Assembly: GCA_947179485.1 (NCBI GenBank)
Contig: OX359246.1
Span: 39,535,632-39,599,631 of the forward strand
From: Allacma fusca
Lineage: Eukaryota > Arthropoda > Collembola > Symphypleona > Sminthuridae
DNA length: 64,000 nt
Direction: 5' to 3'
The translations under genes and the position numbers were made by a program. The notes under the pieces were generated by a model. That model did not search any database. It was not told the DNA's origin and saw nothing but the letters and a program-made list of their open reading frames with translations. This document shows positions 1 to 14,640 of this stretch, piece after piece; position 1 is the first letter of the stretch; every line of letters begins with the position of its first letter.

Positions 1-3000
1 ACGTATGGTTCGATCAAGTTTCACAATCAAATCCCATGTGTACAAATTAATTATTTAATAAAGACATATGCTATACTTACAATATATTGAGACTATACGT
101 AACGCTTGACTCACCATCATTTGGAATCATCCTGAAAAAATTAGTCAACACTCAGGAATAATAGCTAAACATTCAAACGAACTTTTAATACAATAATAAT
201 TGCATAACGAAACATAATTACTATAACTTTTAAACATATTCTTTTGTAAAATCCCCTCCCTTATTTTTCAGCATAAATTCAGGGTGCATAAAATCTTTAT
301 TATTAAATTACTTTCATACAGGAGACAAATTTGACCCTGGTGCTGGAATACTATTGTGAGGACAAAAGTTAGGAATTTTTGTGATAAGTGGGAGTGCGTC
401 CCAAATATTTAAACTCTGAAGAAAGTGTTCTTTTTGAGAGGATCTATCACTACATGGAGTCAGTGCTCATTACCACGTGTCAACAACATTACATTATCAG
501 CACTCGTCCCACGTCGAAACATACTACATTTGTACACCACCGACTCAACAAATCATAGGGGAAATGCTAAAGTTTATTAATAATAAATGACATTTGTATC
601 TACATATTGCGTATACATATGTACGTCACAATTTAAGATGCCAGAAGATGAACAACTGGGAGTCACTAATTCATTTCCAACTTACTCGTGTGCAAAAAAG
701 GATGCTTTTGATTCCTAGCCAGGGTCAAATAGCAGTTGTGGTTCTGGATAAAAACATCAAATTAATTTCCATTAAATTACATATAAATCCATATAAACTC
801 CTCCAACAATCCTTTCCCTTTGAAATAAAAATTTGACTGAAGCTCGAGATCTCAAAAGTATGATGTAAGAGTCATATATTAGTTATGTAAGCAATTAACA
901 AAACAAATCTTTCAAGAAAAAAGAGTTTTAGGAAAAAAAATCCCCTGATATCAGGAGGACGTATCAAGAAAGTTGGAGGAGATAAAGGGGATGGAAAACA
1001 TTGTAAACAGTCGTAAGGTCTCACGTACTAACATTTGGTTTGGAGTAGTATCATATGAAAAAGCTGTTACTTCTCCGAAGTTTCTCATACTCAACTTTCC
1101 TAATCAAAAGCTAAAATACAGCTAACAAGTTATAGTTGTATCAAGTCAGTTTACATGACTCTTATCAGGTATTTTCTGAGACTTCACCTGCATTCATGAG
1201 TTCATGTCCATAAATAAATCTATATCTACTGTGCCTGTTCCCGTAGTTAGTATAGATATACACTCAGCATTGGCTATAAAGTTATAGATATACTTTGAGA
1301 TGAGCTTGTAAATTGATTACAGGATTCTGAAAAAAATGTAATGAGTGGGAAAAAAATGAAATCTGCAATGAATACTCTCCTTGTATTATTATTATTTATG
1401 ATTTATCGCAATTCTGTCCACCTGACCTGTTCCCCTTTCCAATATGACTTGGAGAATTAAATTAATGAAGGGGTTCAGAACCTCCTGTCCAATCTTCCGT
1501 GCCTATCTCTCTCATGTGTCGACAGTTCTTTTCCTGAATCTAATTTTATCCGTAGAGGGCAGAATAGTAATAAATTGATAATAATTATTATTTACAGTAG
1601 GAAGATTAATGGGGAATCAAGGCTATTATTACTACTAATTGATTCAGAATAGTGTTGAGATCTCAAGTCTTAAATGGCTCTGCTCCTATATATTTCTGAG
1701 TGACAATATAAATGGTAGCATTGTTCCTTCACAGGGATATAATATCCTCGTGACATATTCCGCCAATAAAAGCTGCCATTGTTAATAATTATTTATATTA
1801 GCTCCTGTAAAATTATCACAATAATAATTACTCAAGTACGTTTTTTTTTTGTAGTTGTACAGTTTTTACGTATTTGTGCAATAATTATTGTACTCGGATC
1901 GCTGTAACATTTTAAAGTATCATTGGTTTTTGTACTAGTTACATATTCATGGATTGAATGACATTTCGTCTGTACGTGATTAACCAAAATTTAATTTCTG
2001 GGTTTTTATTTCCAGACAATCTACTACAAATTTGAACCTTTGTAATTATTACGGTCAAAGTTTCCAAATGTCAATATATCCAAATGGGATGACGTCCATG
2101 TCATAATTTAATGATTGAGGACAAATTCTCTGACGTTCCTTGACCAAGACGTCATTCTTGGGTGCCTTCATCAAATGTAATGTGAGAGATGAGAATACGT
2201 CAGCACGCCCGGTTTGTTTAGAATCACATAGATACATATGTAATTACATACATATCTGAGCCTGTATGCTAATGAGTGCACGTCAGAGTCTTAAATACGA
2301 TTTCTGTACTGCTCCGCTGTAAAAAAAATTATTATTATGAGTTACATGAGCATTTACACTGGAGGTAGAAAAACATGTCCCATTTACCAATAAATATAGA
2401 TAATTAATTTAATCTTTAACTAATGTTACAAATGTGGTGCTGCCCCTGAACATAATGTCATTCTGACAATTAGGTGAGATGTCATGCATATATAGTCAAG
2501 ACGCACTTTTGTTATAACACAGAGATGATGGAAATTTCCTCTCCGGAAACATTAATTTATTATTATTATTTAAATTGATACTAGCAACACGTAATTATTG
2601 CTACGTATAAAAAAAATGGATAGTGCAGAAGAGGAGTGATGGCTTCTAATTGTGAATGGGACGACGACGGAATATACGAGGAAGCTCCAAGGGAATGTGT
2701 TGATTTTTACAGATAAAATAAATCCTTGCCAATAATCTCATAAATTCCCAGGCAGATGACTTAAATTTCCCAAGCAGGGCTAGAGGTCAACCATGGAGAC
2801 AGACAGAAACGGTTGTTGTCACACTGACCAACATCATCTCATCTCAGACACACGTTCGTTATGTGTAGTGACTACTGACCCACTATACACTGCTGGTCCT
2901 TCAAATAATGATTGCATCAAAAGATACTCCACTGGGCCAACCATCCCTCATGGGATTAATCTCTTTTATAAGGAGGGAAATAATTATTAATTCAGGCCAT

Positions 3001-6000
3001 CTCTTCCAGATCTGCCCTGCCTCAACTTCGTGCTCGTACACAATTTATTCCCATCAATTACAGAATAATGTGTGTAGTGTGGACGTACTGTATAATTACT
3101 TATACTCTGAGGAAAGAATAACATTATCAGACTGGAAACTTCCTCAGACCTCCATTACTGGAGGAAGGAACTGTCACTCGGAAGGAATTTCCTCACGAGA
3201 GTGTCTTAATTTATGAGTGCAAGATATTGTAGTTACATATAGAGTGAAGCCTTGGATCCATTGCAAATATTTAATTACAAGTACGCAATAATCAAACAGA
3301 CATAACTATTAGTCAAGTAATTATCGACAGTATGCCCAGAGATAGGCAGACAGTTATTTCTAATTGCTCAGTGTCATTTGTAATTATATGTATACTGTCG
3401 GCTAAGGAGCAAATACTATTTGAACAGCTGGACAAATTTATTATTGATTGTGAGAGGAACATTAATTTGTGAATGATAGTGCAGTTTTACGTAGAATGCC
3501 CTTCTCATCAATTCTTTGAGTGTGGAAATTTCCTTTTGAGCCTTGGCAATGATTTGGGCATGAATGGCTCTCGTGTATTGATTTTCGGGGAATTCGGACC
3601 CTGGCTATTATGTATTTCATTTCTAAATAATTTGCACTCATATTTGCGAATTCCATGGCTTCTCATTCAGCAATAGTCCGTACGTCCTACTGTCATTTAT
3701 TTTATAAGGGTTCGATCCATCTCTAGAACAAGGGAACGTATATACTTACTTAGCTTAGCATAATACATACATATATGTACATACGTACAAGTATCCAAAG
3801 GGACTTTGCATTTATTATTAGACAGTGAATTGTAATCGATTATGTATATCAGTGGTTTTAAACACTCCATTAATCCACATGTTATCCGTGCATTGGTCCC
3901 AGGGAGTAGAACTTACGCTGGGGTTGGAAATGATAATTTATTTCGTGAATTTTCGTGTGCATTTCCTATAAGTACAGAATCTAGTATTTAGATATTTAAT
4001 GCATCAGCCATACATATAGATATACAGTCCTGGCAAGGCAGGATGAAATACAGGCATGCTAACAAACACATCCAGCTGTTTATTTATTATCGATAAGCTC
4101 AATCAACTGCCCAATGGCCATATGCAGTGATCTCTCACTAGTGTAAGGAGCCCCTTTAGAAAGCATTTTTATGAGAGCAAAAAAATTGTGATGCATTCCC
4201 GCTTACCATAACATTACTACAAACATATAGTTCAAAGAGGAAGTCACTGTAAGACTATAATTTGGCAAGTCTCATACAGGACTGCTCTACAAAAAGTATC
4301 CACTGTACATTCGAATATTGACCAGATCATGAGTACATATGCTAAAAAAATCTACAAGTGTTACACAGAGAGCTTGTGTAGTATTCACCAGAGCAGATAG
4401 TTATTTCTTCAGAATCTATCTATAGATTGTATTCGGATTGGTCCATCAAAAGTGAGGACATTTCTGGCAAAACGAGGGACGTGAGTGTAACATGGAGTGC
4501 AGTTTGACCGCTCAAAAATTGCAAGAGTTTATCAGCAGGCGGCCCCAACATGTAAGCCTACTTTGGGATAACGGCTAACAAGATTGTTACATTTGAGGGG
4601 AATGAAATTAAAATACAAGGCACTCACTGTAAAAGGACACCCGATTTTACGAGGAGCAAAATTTGATATTCTGTTTTAAGGAGAAAAATTAATATTAGGG
4701 GGAATGGGAATATGTTCAAATATTTGTCGCTACTGGGTCTCCTGCATTGAAAGCACGCACTGTACTAATAATTGCAACTGCAACGTACTTGGGCTTTCTG
4801 GCACTGGTAAATACTCATCATTGATTTTGGGTACAGCTGTAAGCTGTCACATTTAGATACTCAACACATACTCAAGACTGTACAATGGAAGCTCCAAAGT
4901 TTGTAGGGTTTAAGGGAAATAAGAACTAATATTATTGACTATTAGTATTGGCATGTAAACCGCAAATGTAGTTTTTTTAACGCTGTCAATGGATAATGTG
5001 ACACCAATCAAAAAATCCCTTGCTGACAGATCCAATAATTATTTAGATACATACATATATTCTTTTTACATGGAGTTTACAGTTTGCCTGCGTTAGTATT
5101 GACAAGTTTAATGAATTGAACCAGCACTAATAAAGAGGGAACTTGTCAAGACTCAGTGGATTCTAAATTGTTACATACCAGCCAGATCTGTACAAATAAA
5201 AATATTTAGTATTGAAACGCATTAGATCATACTATACATCAACAATTTCTCTTCAATCCAATTTATATCGTACATTCTGGAAATAATCTTTTTCCAAATC
5301 CAATTTCTAAAACATTGCCCATTCCCCCTTAAAATTAATACAAAATTTGTGACAGTCACACCTCACAATTTTTAATTTAATTGAAAGTCCTGACGCTCAA
5401 AGTTGAGCATTGTAATAAAATCTCAGAGTACAACTGGGAATTGAATGGTACATGCTTTGCAAGTGCAATGGAATTAAAGTATCTAAAATTACCAAACCTG
5501 CGAATCGGTAATGATACGTATAACTAATTACAGATATATCAGTGTGTATATCCATTTACGGATACAATCTTAGAAGCTCCATATATTTAAAAGCAACTCA
5601 TAAAATTGGAGATAAAAGCTTGACTTGATTTGAATGCGTACATGTACATATGTATAAGTATAGTACAGGAGTTCTCATCAATACCGGATTTTGTAATTTT
5701 CCTCTGATCAACATATACTTTAAATCTGAAAGGATTTAAAGGGCAAGACTCTTGTAGTAGTAACTGACAGGTCCGTGTCTCCAGCTCTGTAGGAGTTGTT
5801 TTTCCTCGGAAATCACAATGTCAATAGCCATTACTATATTTGTGAGATGTAAAGTCATTTACTGTAAAATCTCCCGTATCAATAATCTATTACTGTCTCC
5901 AAGTTTCCCAATCAAAATCAATGGCTGCTTTACATATCGCAAATGAACTGATATTAAATTTATTGTGAAAAATCAAAAGTAGCTTGAAAATATTTACCAA

Positions 6001-9000
6001 TCGATTTATTGATACAATCTAACAAAAAAATTCTATTATCTGACCGATGTACAATTATTATAAACATTCAGTCACTATATAGACTGCATTCAAAAGGCAA
6101 AGGAAGGCAAAACCAATCAATAATTTATTTCTGCAGAGAGCAGAGCTATTGATAAATATTCCTATCGGACAGTGACAATTGCCTCAATTCAATTACGTCA
6201 CGTTTAGGAGCCCCGTACATACATACATACATACAAGCTTCCCTTTCACACAGCCCTATTGACACGAACGCATATCCTGGCCCTGTCAGTCAAAAACCAA
6301 TGATTAGAGTTTTCCAACCCAAACCAGCCCGTACAGGTCAAGTCCAAAAAATCTATGAATTACTGGAAGAGCTGTACACTATACGTTTGTTCATATAGGA
6401 CCTGCTGATTCTACGAAACCACTTTCAATAATCATTTTTGTGGTGGTGGAAAAAGCTGACGTCGAATTCCTGCCCTCAGAATTCTGTTGGATTTAAGCTC
6501 ATTCTCAGATCACAATAATTATAAGCTCTGGGTATAATATATGAGCACATATGCTCCTGACGTTGAAATATAAATGTACGTACAGACAAATAAATACCTT
6601 GGAAAAAATAATCACTTGACCTACCGCTCATACAGCTGTAACGTTGTTTGAGCGGATCCTTGGGAGTTCTAAGTACGTATAGATATTTATGTATTGAGAA
6701 CGTAAACAAAAATCCCACTGTCACTTACAATTAAGGCATTTTTTTTTCAAAACAACCTGCGCTTCCCCAAAACTATCCATATGAGTGCATATGTACATTC
6801 AATAAATATTTCCTTAATGTAAACACCTACCGTAATACTAAAGGGCAATAGACTTTCTTGGGCATGAGTTGATGGTACCTTTTTCCCCCTTGGAAAATAT
6901 TTCCCAGATTGTGTCACTCTCTCTCTCTCTATACAGGAACACAAAATAAGTCCTTACAAGCTAGGGCAATATTACACTTGATGAGATCGCCTGACACTGC
7001 ATCTGCTCCACTCCCAAGATATTGGGACCAAGGCAAACAAAAACATGTGTGAGATGGTCGTGGAAAAGTCTACCGGTTTTTCCAACCCAAACACCTCAAT
7101 GACAGGTACATATGTACATATGTAGATATTGTCATGCATGACCCTGACATTCATCTCATTGTCAAGTGTACCAGTGCCAGTGAGTCCACTCAATATCTAT
7201 TTACCATGGAGCTAAAGAACCCAGACACGTGTCACATCACCTAATTACCTAGAATCTTCTCTCTGAAGCTGTCACTGTCAGAAGTCTGTCAATCTTTTTT
7301 TTATTGTTTATGGCTCGGCGTAAAAATATTGTGAATATTTTATTACAGTTTATACAGCCCCAGGAATATTTCTATCCCTCATGTTCAGACCTTATGATGA
7401 CAATCCCGAATCCACGTTGTTACATGTAGCAAGGACAGTTTCAAGGAACTGAGCACGCTCCATAATAATTCGGGTAATAATTGGATCGGATTAAATGATC
7501 CAAATAATTATTAGAGGGGCAATTTTGATCGAAATAAATTGTACAGTCACCTATTAATACCAGGGACTTCTCTCCCCAGGGTTTTTTCTACAGGGACCAA
7601 AATTTGGGTAAATTCCCTATGGAATTGTACAGGTTCCCAAATCTTGAACTATATATGTAATTATTTCCAGACGTTTTAGCAAAGACCTGCTATTACAGAG
7701 AGAGAGTGGACTGTTTTTGAGCCAGTAAGTCAGTCAATGAGTCAGGAGTCGGTAGCTTTAAAAACCTCAAAGGAGGATAATCATTTGTCATCAAGCTCTT
7801 AATTATTCATTTGAAGTGGAACGCCAATAAAAAAAATCTCATTTATCAAATGAAGGTCGTCCTAAGTCAATTTGTACAGTTAACAAATGTGACTGTACAT
7901 TTTGTCCCATGCTGTTACATACAGTATTGGCTGACTGTGATTTTATCCAAATATTGAGCCTGCACTGGAAGTGACTATATACATAGTACGGAAAATAGTT
8001 AGTAATGTCAAATACAACAATTATACCCACAGGAATGAAACCCTTTGATAATTCCCATTTACAATAAGAAATCCCACCAGATCCAGAAAGACTGGAAAAA
8101 CTGCGAGTAGGTCAAGCCAAGAACATGTGGAGGAAAAACTACAGGAAAAACCTGTACCAATGATCCCATTACTATACCCAAGTCATCTGAGCAATATAAA
8201 CGGACTTGAGGGAGCAATGTCCGGAAGATTCGATATAAAAATCATGCAATACACTAAAAATATGTAGATACATGCACACAACTGCATCCTCGTCAAATTG
8301 TTTTTGCATGCCTCAAAGGATTTCAAAATTTGTCAAAACTATTTACAATAGGCTACAAGCACATGTGCTCAATACGTACAAATGCGTAATAATACTGCAA
8401 AACAATAACCTTTGGAAGCCCCTTATCCTCATTCGGGAATTGCTATTTTGTTTACCTTTTCCCAACCATAGACCTCTGCATGAGTCACAATTCACAAACG
8501 AAACCCCTGGGACTCATCAAAATAGCTACAAAAATTCCAGTGCAATTCTAAGAGGAAGGACCACGCTTGGCAAACCAGAAAGAATCAACAGACACACTAC
8601 CAGCTGATAAAACTCCACGTGAATGTGTAGGATGGAATTATTATTAAGAATTAAATTTAGAGAATCGAGCAGTAGTGCAAAGTCTAACCTTCCATTAAAC
8701 CCATTGTCAGGTTCCAGATCCTGACTTTGTTAAAAACACTACGTCGAATTTTAATACTATATGCCTTGAGCTTGGCCATATACCTTGAGCCTAAATCTAT
8801 CTATAATAACACATAGTTACAGAAGAAATTGGATCTAAAGATACAGGATGGATGGATGCGTTGATACATTAGAAAGCTTATTATTACTATTTGGAGAAAC
8901 CCAGCAGAGCCTCTGCACCTGGGTGTAATTATGACACGGGCTGACGTCTGAATCCCATCACATAAAACAAGTCTCCCATCTCAATTTGCATTCGTTCGAG

Positions 9001-10570
9001 TCCAAGTAATTATCTGAGTTTCTGTCATATCGGATTTATGTCCACAAAAGGAAACATGATGACGAACTCAACTTGATATGTGCAGATAGATAGAGTCAAG
9101 ACAAAAATATGAGGATTCCATATACAGATCCAGATATACATATGTACATTGCCAGAGCCCAATAGAGAAATCATCCAGGAACAACGTGTTCCCTCGGTGT
9201 GGGATATGGACTCATTACATTTCCCATGTCAAGTTCAGAGGAAAAAAAAAACTTACTTGATAGGCTCCCATTTTTAATACTAATTAATAAACATCAATAC
9301 CATTTAGATAATGAGGCTGGGAGTATAACAAGTTGGGCTCTGTTTGTTTATCCCAGTCTAAGAAGCAGTGAGGATGGAGGCCTTCAAAACCCACAGAAAT
9401 TTCAAGGGAAAAAAGCGTCCCCGGGAATTGTCCCCGAACCTTTAAAAAAATAACTTTGTTCTTATTTATCGAAATAATTTTTACGGATTTAATAGAAAAT
9501 TCTAGAGATTTAAATTCCCTGGAGGAGCACCAATCCCGACAGTGAGGCCAAAGTGCCTCTTATATCCCAAATGTAATTCTCTGTTCCTTTATGAATGAAC
9601 CCAACGAGTGGTACTTGACAGACCCATGTATGTATTTTTTCTGTGTATGTAATTATTATTATTATTATTATTATTATTAGCTCTCAAGCACTTTCCTACA
9701 CATAGCTTAATGTGTCACATATTGAGGCATTGACAAGGGAACAAGTCCAAGCTTTGTATATGCGACGTGGCAAATCTTTGAGTCACTTCTCCGTAAATCC
9801 CACTATCAATCGTGGAGTTTGACCCTCTCCTGTCCACAGTAATTCAGGGAGCTGGAATTTATTGAGAAAAATCAATTCGTGAACGTTTAGTGTAGCTCCA
9901 ACTAATAAATCTATAAGGAATAAATATATGCACGGCGTATTTATACACTGTAACTAAATGTACACATGAGTAGATACTTGTACAGTCCGTATATGCATTA
10001 GAAGGGAAAAACCATCCTGGAGCAATTCAAACTACAATACAAAGTTCTCTCAGACAAAAAGATTCTTGGGAAATAAATGTAACTTTAAAAATATCAAATC
10101 AATATCCAACCCCCTTAAAGTGTTATTAACAGTTTGTTTTATTTAATTGTGATTGATGGCTGCACTTATCCCCAGCCATCATTTTTTGGTTCACACAGTT
10201 CATTGTGACTTGCAAGAGTTTAGTTGTTTAATTATACACTTCGGTCCGGTCAAACCCGTGCATATTTGTAGCTTGTTGTTAAACATATGCAATTTACAGG
10301 AGTCTTCATATACAGAGTGCAGGAGGCAGAGGGGAAAGAAACAACATTGCAAATTGTACCAATTAGGTCCTCCTTGGGGATAATTACGAAAACACGTTCA
10401 GTTGTCAGGTGTTCGTGTGGAAGTCCTCAACTCTTGAGGCCCTTCATTTGAGGCTCTTCTGGCTGGATGTGTACGAACGTTTTTTTATTTAAATCTTTTG
10501 ATTATACATAGACATTCATGCACATCGATGGATTTAACTGTTTTTATCATAGGAACTTAACATAGCAATT
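1..10570. other. Gene-free A+T-rich region
   Basis: No coding region, RNA gene or bounded mobile element is recognisable here on either strand. Open frames are all short, begin in arbitrary places and lack codon-like composition. The stretch holds scattered short simple repeats (a CT run near 6914, a GA run near 7696, an ATT run at 9651) and recurring palindromic TACATATGTAC words (for example near 7107 and 9137). It may be intergenic or part of a long intron of a gene starting to the left; the sequence does not decide. Confidence 0.6.
9651..9679. repeat. (ATT)n microsatellite
   Basis: About nine and a half perfect ATT units following AATT. Confidence 0.95.
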
Positions 10571-10777
10571 TTTGCTATTGGAACGTATGTACAGATATTT
10601 GATTTTGCTAATATAAGAACCTATGTATTTAATCTTGCTATAAGAATCTATGTATTTAACTTTGCTGTAGTAACGCATGTATGTAAATTTTGCTGTAAGA
10701 GCGTATGTATGTATGTATCTAAATTTGCTATAAGAACAAATGTATCTAATTGTGCTATAGCAACATATGCATTTAAA
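10571..10777 (+). repeat. Degenerate minisatellite, about 7 units of 27-35 bp
   Basis: Seven successive units each begin with TTTGCTAT or a close variant (starts near 10571, 10604, 10634, 10661, 10689, 10724 and 10752), continue with AAGAAC or similar, and end in TATGTATTTAA-like sequence. Units vary in length through ATGT insertions. No coding frame runs through it. Confidence 0.8.
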
Positions 10778-12722
10778 TAATTATTTAAGCCCTACACGGA
10801 ATTCCCCTGATCAAACGAACGCCTGTGCTCCATTCAGAGTTTTGTTCCTATCTATGCATACCCCAAGCCTCCATTCAAACTTGATTAGGTTTCGAATATA
10901 GATTAGTTTTCCTCACACAGGTGAGTACAAAAAAACCCCAGAGACTCTGGAATAGACAGAGAATTTACAGTAGGAAAAATCCAAAGAGCAGGGCAAACAC
11001 CTCCGCCCTCTTCTTGGGAAAGACTCCATCCCAATATAATAATTATTCCACTTTTTTGACTCACACTTTTCTCAAGTCAGTCAATGTAATGGGAGTAAGG
11101 CAAAGGAAGACGAAGAGTAGGAAAGCCAGACAAACGGGCATCCCGTAACCTCCTGATACCAACTACCGTGAACGTGCTCACCGCGTGCTCATCTCATCAC
11201 CACAAATGTATATAAACGAAAAAAATCGGGCTTTCCCCCCACAGCTGCATCCCAGCCTCACATTACTCATAAAAAACTAATGCCAAATAGGTGCTCGTCC
11301 TAATACTACCATAATTTTACCATGCATGTATAATTATACAAACTCACACCTATAATAGATTCATACATCGTCCCAAATAATATGTACTACTCATACATAA
11401 CTTCCATGGATTTTTTTAACTGTCAGCAAATTTTCATTAATGTTTATGTCCTGGTATTTTATATATCTACGTCAATGTATAAAATTATGTAAATCCATAT
11501 GTATGTAATTACATGCTCTGAAATTACAGTTCCTGTCAAAATTAACCCATACACTTGCAGTGCCAATTGTATGTAATGGTAATTCCGCACACTTACACTT
11601 AAAAGGCTGAGGATTTAAAATACAGCCTATGGATGGAGCCCAACCGGGCAGACATACTTGGAACATGTATGGAACACTCGGAGGAAGTATGGAATCACCG
11701 GGACTCCCCCATATGCAAAGGAATTACATCATGGCATAATTCTCGAGTCAACATAGAAAGCGGTTGTAATTTCCGAGAAGAGTCTGACAATGAGCCTTCA
11801 TGAGATTGATGCTCACAATTGAGACGAAAGGTGTTGGCTATGGTCATAGAGCCGGTACACATGATCCTGGGAAGAGGTGTCATCTCCATGTGGTCCCTGC
11901 ATGGACCGTCGTGTGATCACAACACATGAAGCAAAGCATTTACTGCCCAACTTTATGTGTGTATCAAACCTTGTCTTTCTCTACACATGCACCCACAAAA
12001 CAGTTTTAAATGCTTCAGGTATAAGCACAACCTATCAATTACATGTGCAGATTCTAGATATATGAACGTATACGTCCACTTGGAATTTATGCATATACTT
12101 GAAATATTTAAATACTAAAAGAGTTGAGTCTTCGTAGCATTGTCATATATACAAGTCTCTACTCTAATGATCCTGTAATATCAAATCTCATTATGTACCT
12201 ATATAGACCCATCATACACACACACACAGGTTCTCACAAATTATAATCATTGAGAGCTGAGAGATGAAACAATCAGGAGACTCAGTTTCTTTTTTTTTCG
12301 AGTTCACATTTCTTGTAATTGCAGAAGAATATCTGTACAGATGTGGAAGGGAGGCTGTGCAGGGAAGAGAGGGGAAATTAGAGCATCATCTTTTCTACAG
12401 AAATTTGATCATGCTCTCATCTCCTGACTCTCATTTATTAGAGCTATTACCTGTTGAGATGACTCGACTCTGTAGGGTCATGTGCGGAGGGTATGTATGT
12501 ATGTAGATACATGCATACGTATCTACCTACATTATAATATGTTTACAGAGTTGCATCTGCAAAAGAGACCAAAGTACAGGAACAATCATCGCTGACATGG
12601 CTCAATAAGCAATTTCTCGTTTCCTCCGTTCAGTCTGTATAATAGGATGTTTTCACACTAGTCCTTCTATTATTTTGACATGCGGTGAGAGCGTGGAGGC
12701 TTCTATTCTCAGAGAGGTTTGT

Positions 12723-12776
<54 letters not shown>

Positions 12777-14640
12777 TGCCGGGTGTTTTACCCGCGGCCA
12801 TAATTTTCCACCGATCACTCACTCCTTCCCCACACTCTGCATGCTTTTCCACTCCCTTTGAATTTCTCTCAAGAGTCCCTGTCGACCCCATGAGCATGTG
12901 GAGAGGGAATGAGCATTGGAATTGTGGAGTCTCAATAATAATAAAAATGTCCTCGTTCCTTCAATGTGTACCTACAGGTTTGTATGCACTCATGCAGGGG
13001 ATATATATATACAAAATACAACACAGAGTCATAAAAAGTGCAAGCTTTATTCCTACAATTGTTCCTGTACATTTCCTCTCGTTTTAATGTAGGAGTGATG
13101 ATGGGACACTCTGCATTTGCATATTGACATAATTACAGATACCACACAATGGAGGAAGGCTTTCCCGAAAGTGCAATTCCCTTTAAAGCCTCCGTTCCCT
13201 ATTAGCTTTTTGCCAGGAACAATTCACACTTTGCTTTTTGACACAATAACCCAAACTGCTGGAGGTGACGATGAGCTTCCGCGTATAACCTTAACAAGCA
13301 ATTACAGTATGTTGTGTCAGGGGAGAATTGTTAGCGGTCAAGCTCGGTTTTTCTAAGTGATTACGTGTAACTGAGGAATTCACACGAGCCAATGCTCAAT
13401 GAGCGGGTGCTATTAATCAGTTAAAGGAATTATCGCTCTGCCACACACACATACATTCACACACACACACATTCCCCTCCTACATCTATTTTCCTTCACA
13501 ACTCTTCAAAGTAAACAAGAATTTTTCTGACAGCATGCAATCCACTCATAAAACCCATTCTTAAATGTATTTAGAGCTGTGCACTACTATCTACATGTAA
13601 CTATGTACACACATACATAGCTATACAAATTGTAATAGTCCTGTATGAGTCAAAACCTGAATAACGATAAAGTCAAGCACGTTGTCGTAGCGTGGCGAGT
13701 CTCTTTCCCTCATACTTGCGATTTGAAGTCTACACACTCTGTAGCTTTTATTACTATAAATTTTTCCATAAACCATATTTTACTAGAAATTATAACTACA
13801 GTATAAATACACGGAGTCTCCCGAACATGTTTGGAATGAATGATTCAACTGCAGCAAATCCACAGAGGATGACTCTACACTTCCAGTTTTTAGCTGCATA
13901 ATTAAATTTCCTTTCCTGCAATTAATACTACAAAGAGTGCAACAAAAATCATATGATAATACTCTATTAGAATGGATTTTCTTATAAATGTTACGTAATG
14001 ATGAGCACCTCTCTCTCTCTCTCTCTCTTTAAAGTAATTGTCCTTTTGACATTTGAAGTTTCGTTGGAGCAAAAAGATAAACAAACGTAGCCTCGGGATT
14101 ATGTCATCCTAATTCTGAATATTTTCCCCAGGGTTTGAGAATACACTAATAAAGACACATGGAATTTTGTATTCCCATTGGTTTAATCATCAAGTTTAAA
14201 ATTAAGTCTTTACATTATTGTCAGTGTCAGTGGTCACGAACGTGAGGGGTGATTTCTACGGATTTGCTATATACATAATTATCTAGAATGTATCTACATA
14301 ATCCTACACCCCTTGTTTATTTTTTTCGAGGATCTTGTATCATCTCTTGTAATATGTGGGGGAGGGGAAAATATGCTCTATAATGACTCTGTCACTCGCT
14401 ACGCTACTGTCCGGAAGCGTTTCTCAGCGCGTGGTTCCGAAACTGTTACACTTTTGGCTCCGGCTCATCTGCACTTCGGATCTTCGTCTCCTGAACTTTG
14501 CCGTGTACAATTTTTTGTTTCTTCGTAGTAAAAATTCTTCCACCAGACATCTTACACACACATACTCACACACACACACACAAAAACACTGGGATACATT
14601 GTCATACAGAGACTATTTGTAAATATTGAATTCTTTTTTT
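10778..14640. other. Gene-free region with microsatellites
   Basis: No supported gene. It holds CA runs near 12223 and 13441, a long GA run at 12724, and a CT run near 14012. A G+C-richer patch at about 14390-14520 is open in two frames, one starting with a hydrophobic segment. It lies just upstream of the candidate gene at 14641 and could be an upstream exon, but no good splice junction links them. Confidence 0.5.
12724..12771 (+). repeat. (GA)n microsatellite
   Basis: Uninterrupted GA dinucleotides, about 24 units, purines on the + strand. Long open frames across it on both strands are repeat artefacts. Confidence 0.97.

Noticed and set aside
3709..3718. GGTTCGATCC resembling a tRNA B box
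   Set aside because: No A box, acceptor stem or cloverleaf can be formed around it.
12630..12900. Open frames on both strands made of Ser-Leu or Arg-Glu repeats
   Set aside because: They are translations of the GA/CT microsatellite, not genes.
14313..14622. Two overlapping open frames, one with a hydrophobic signal-like start
   Set aside because: No splice site links them convincingly to the candidate gene at 14641, and no family resemblance; kept only as a possible missing exon.
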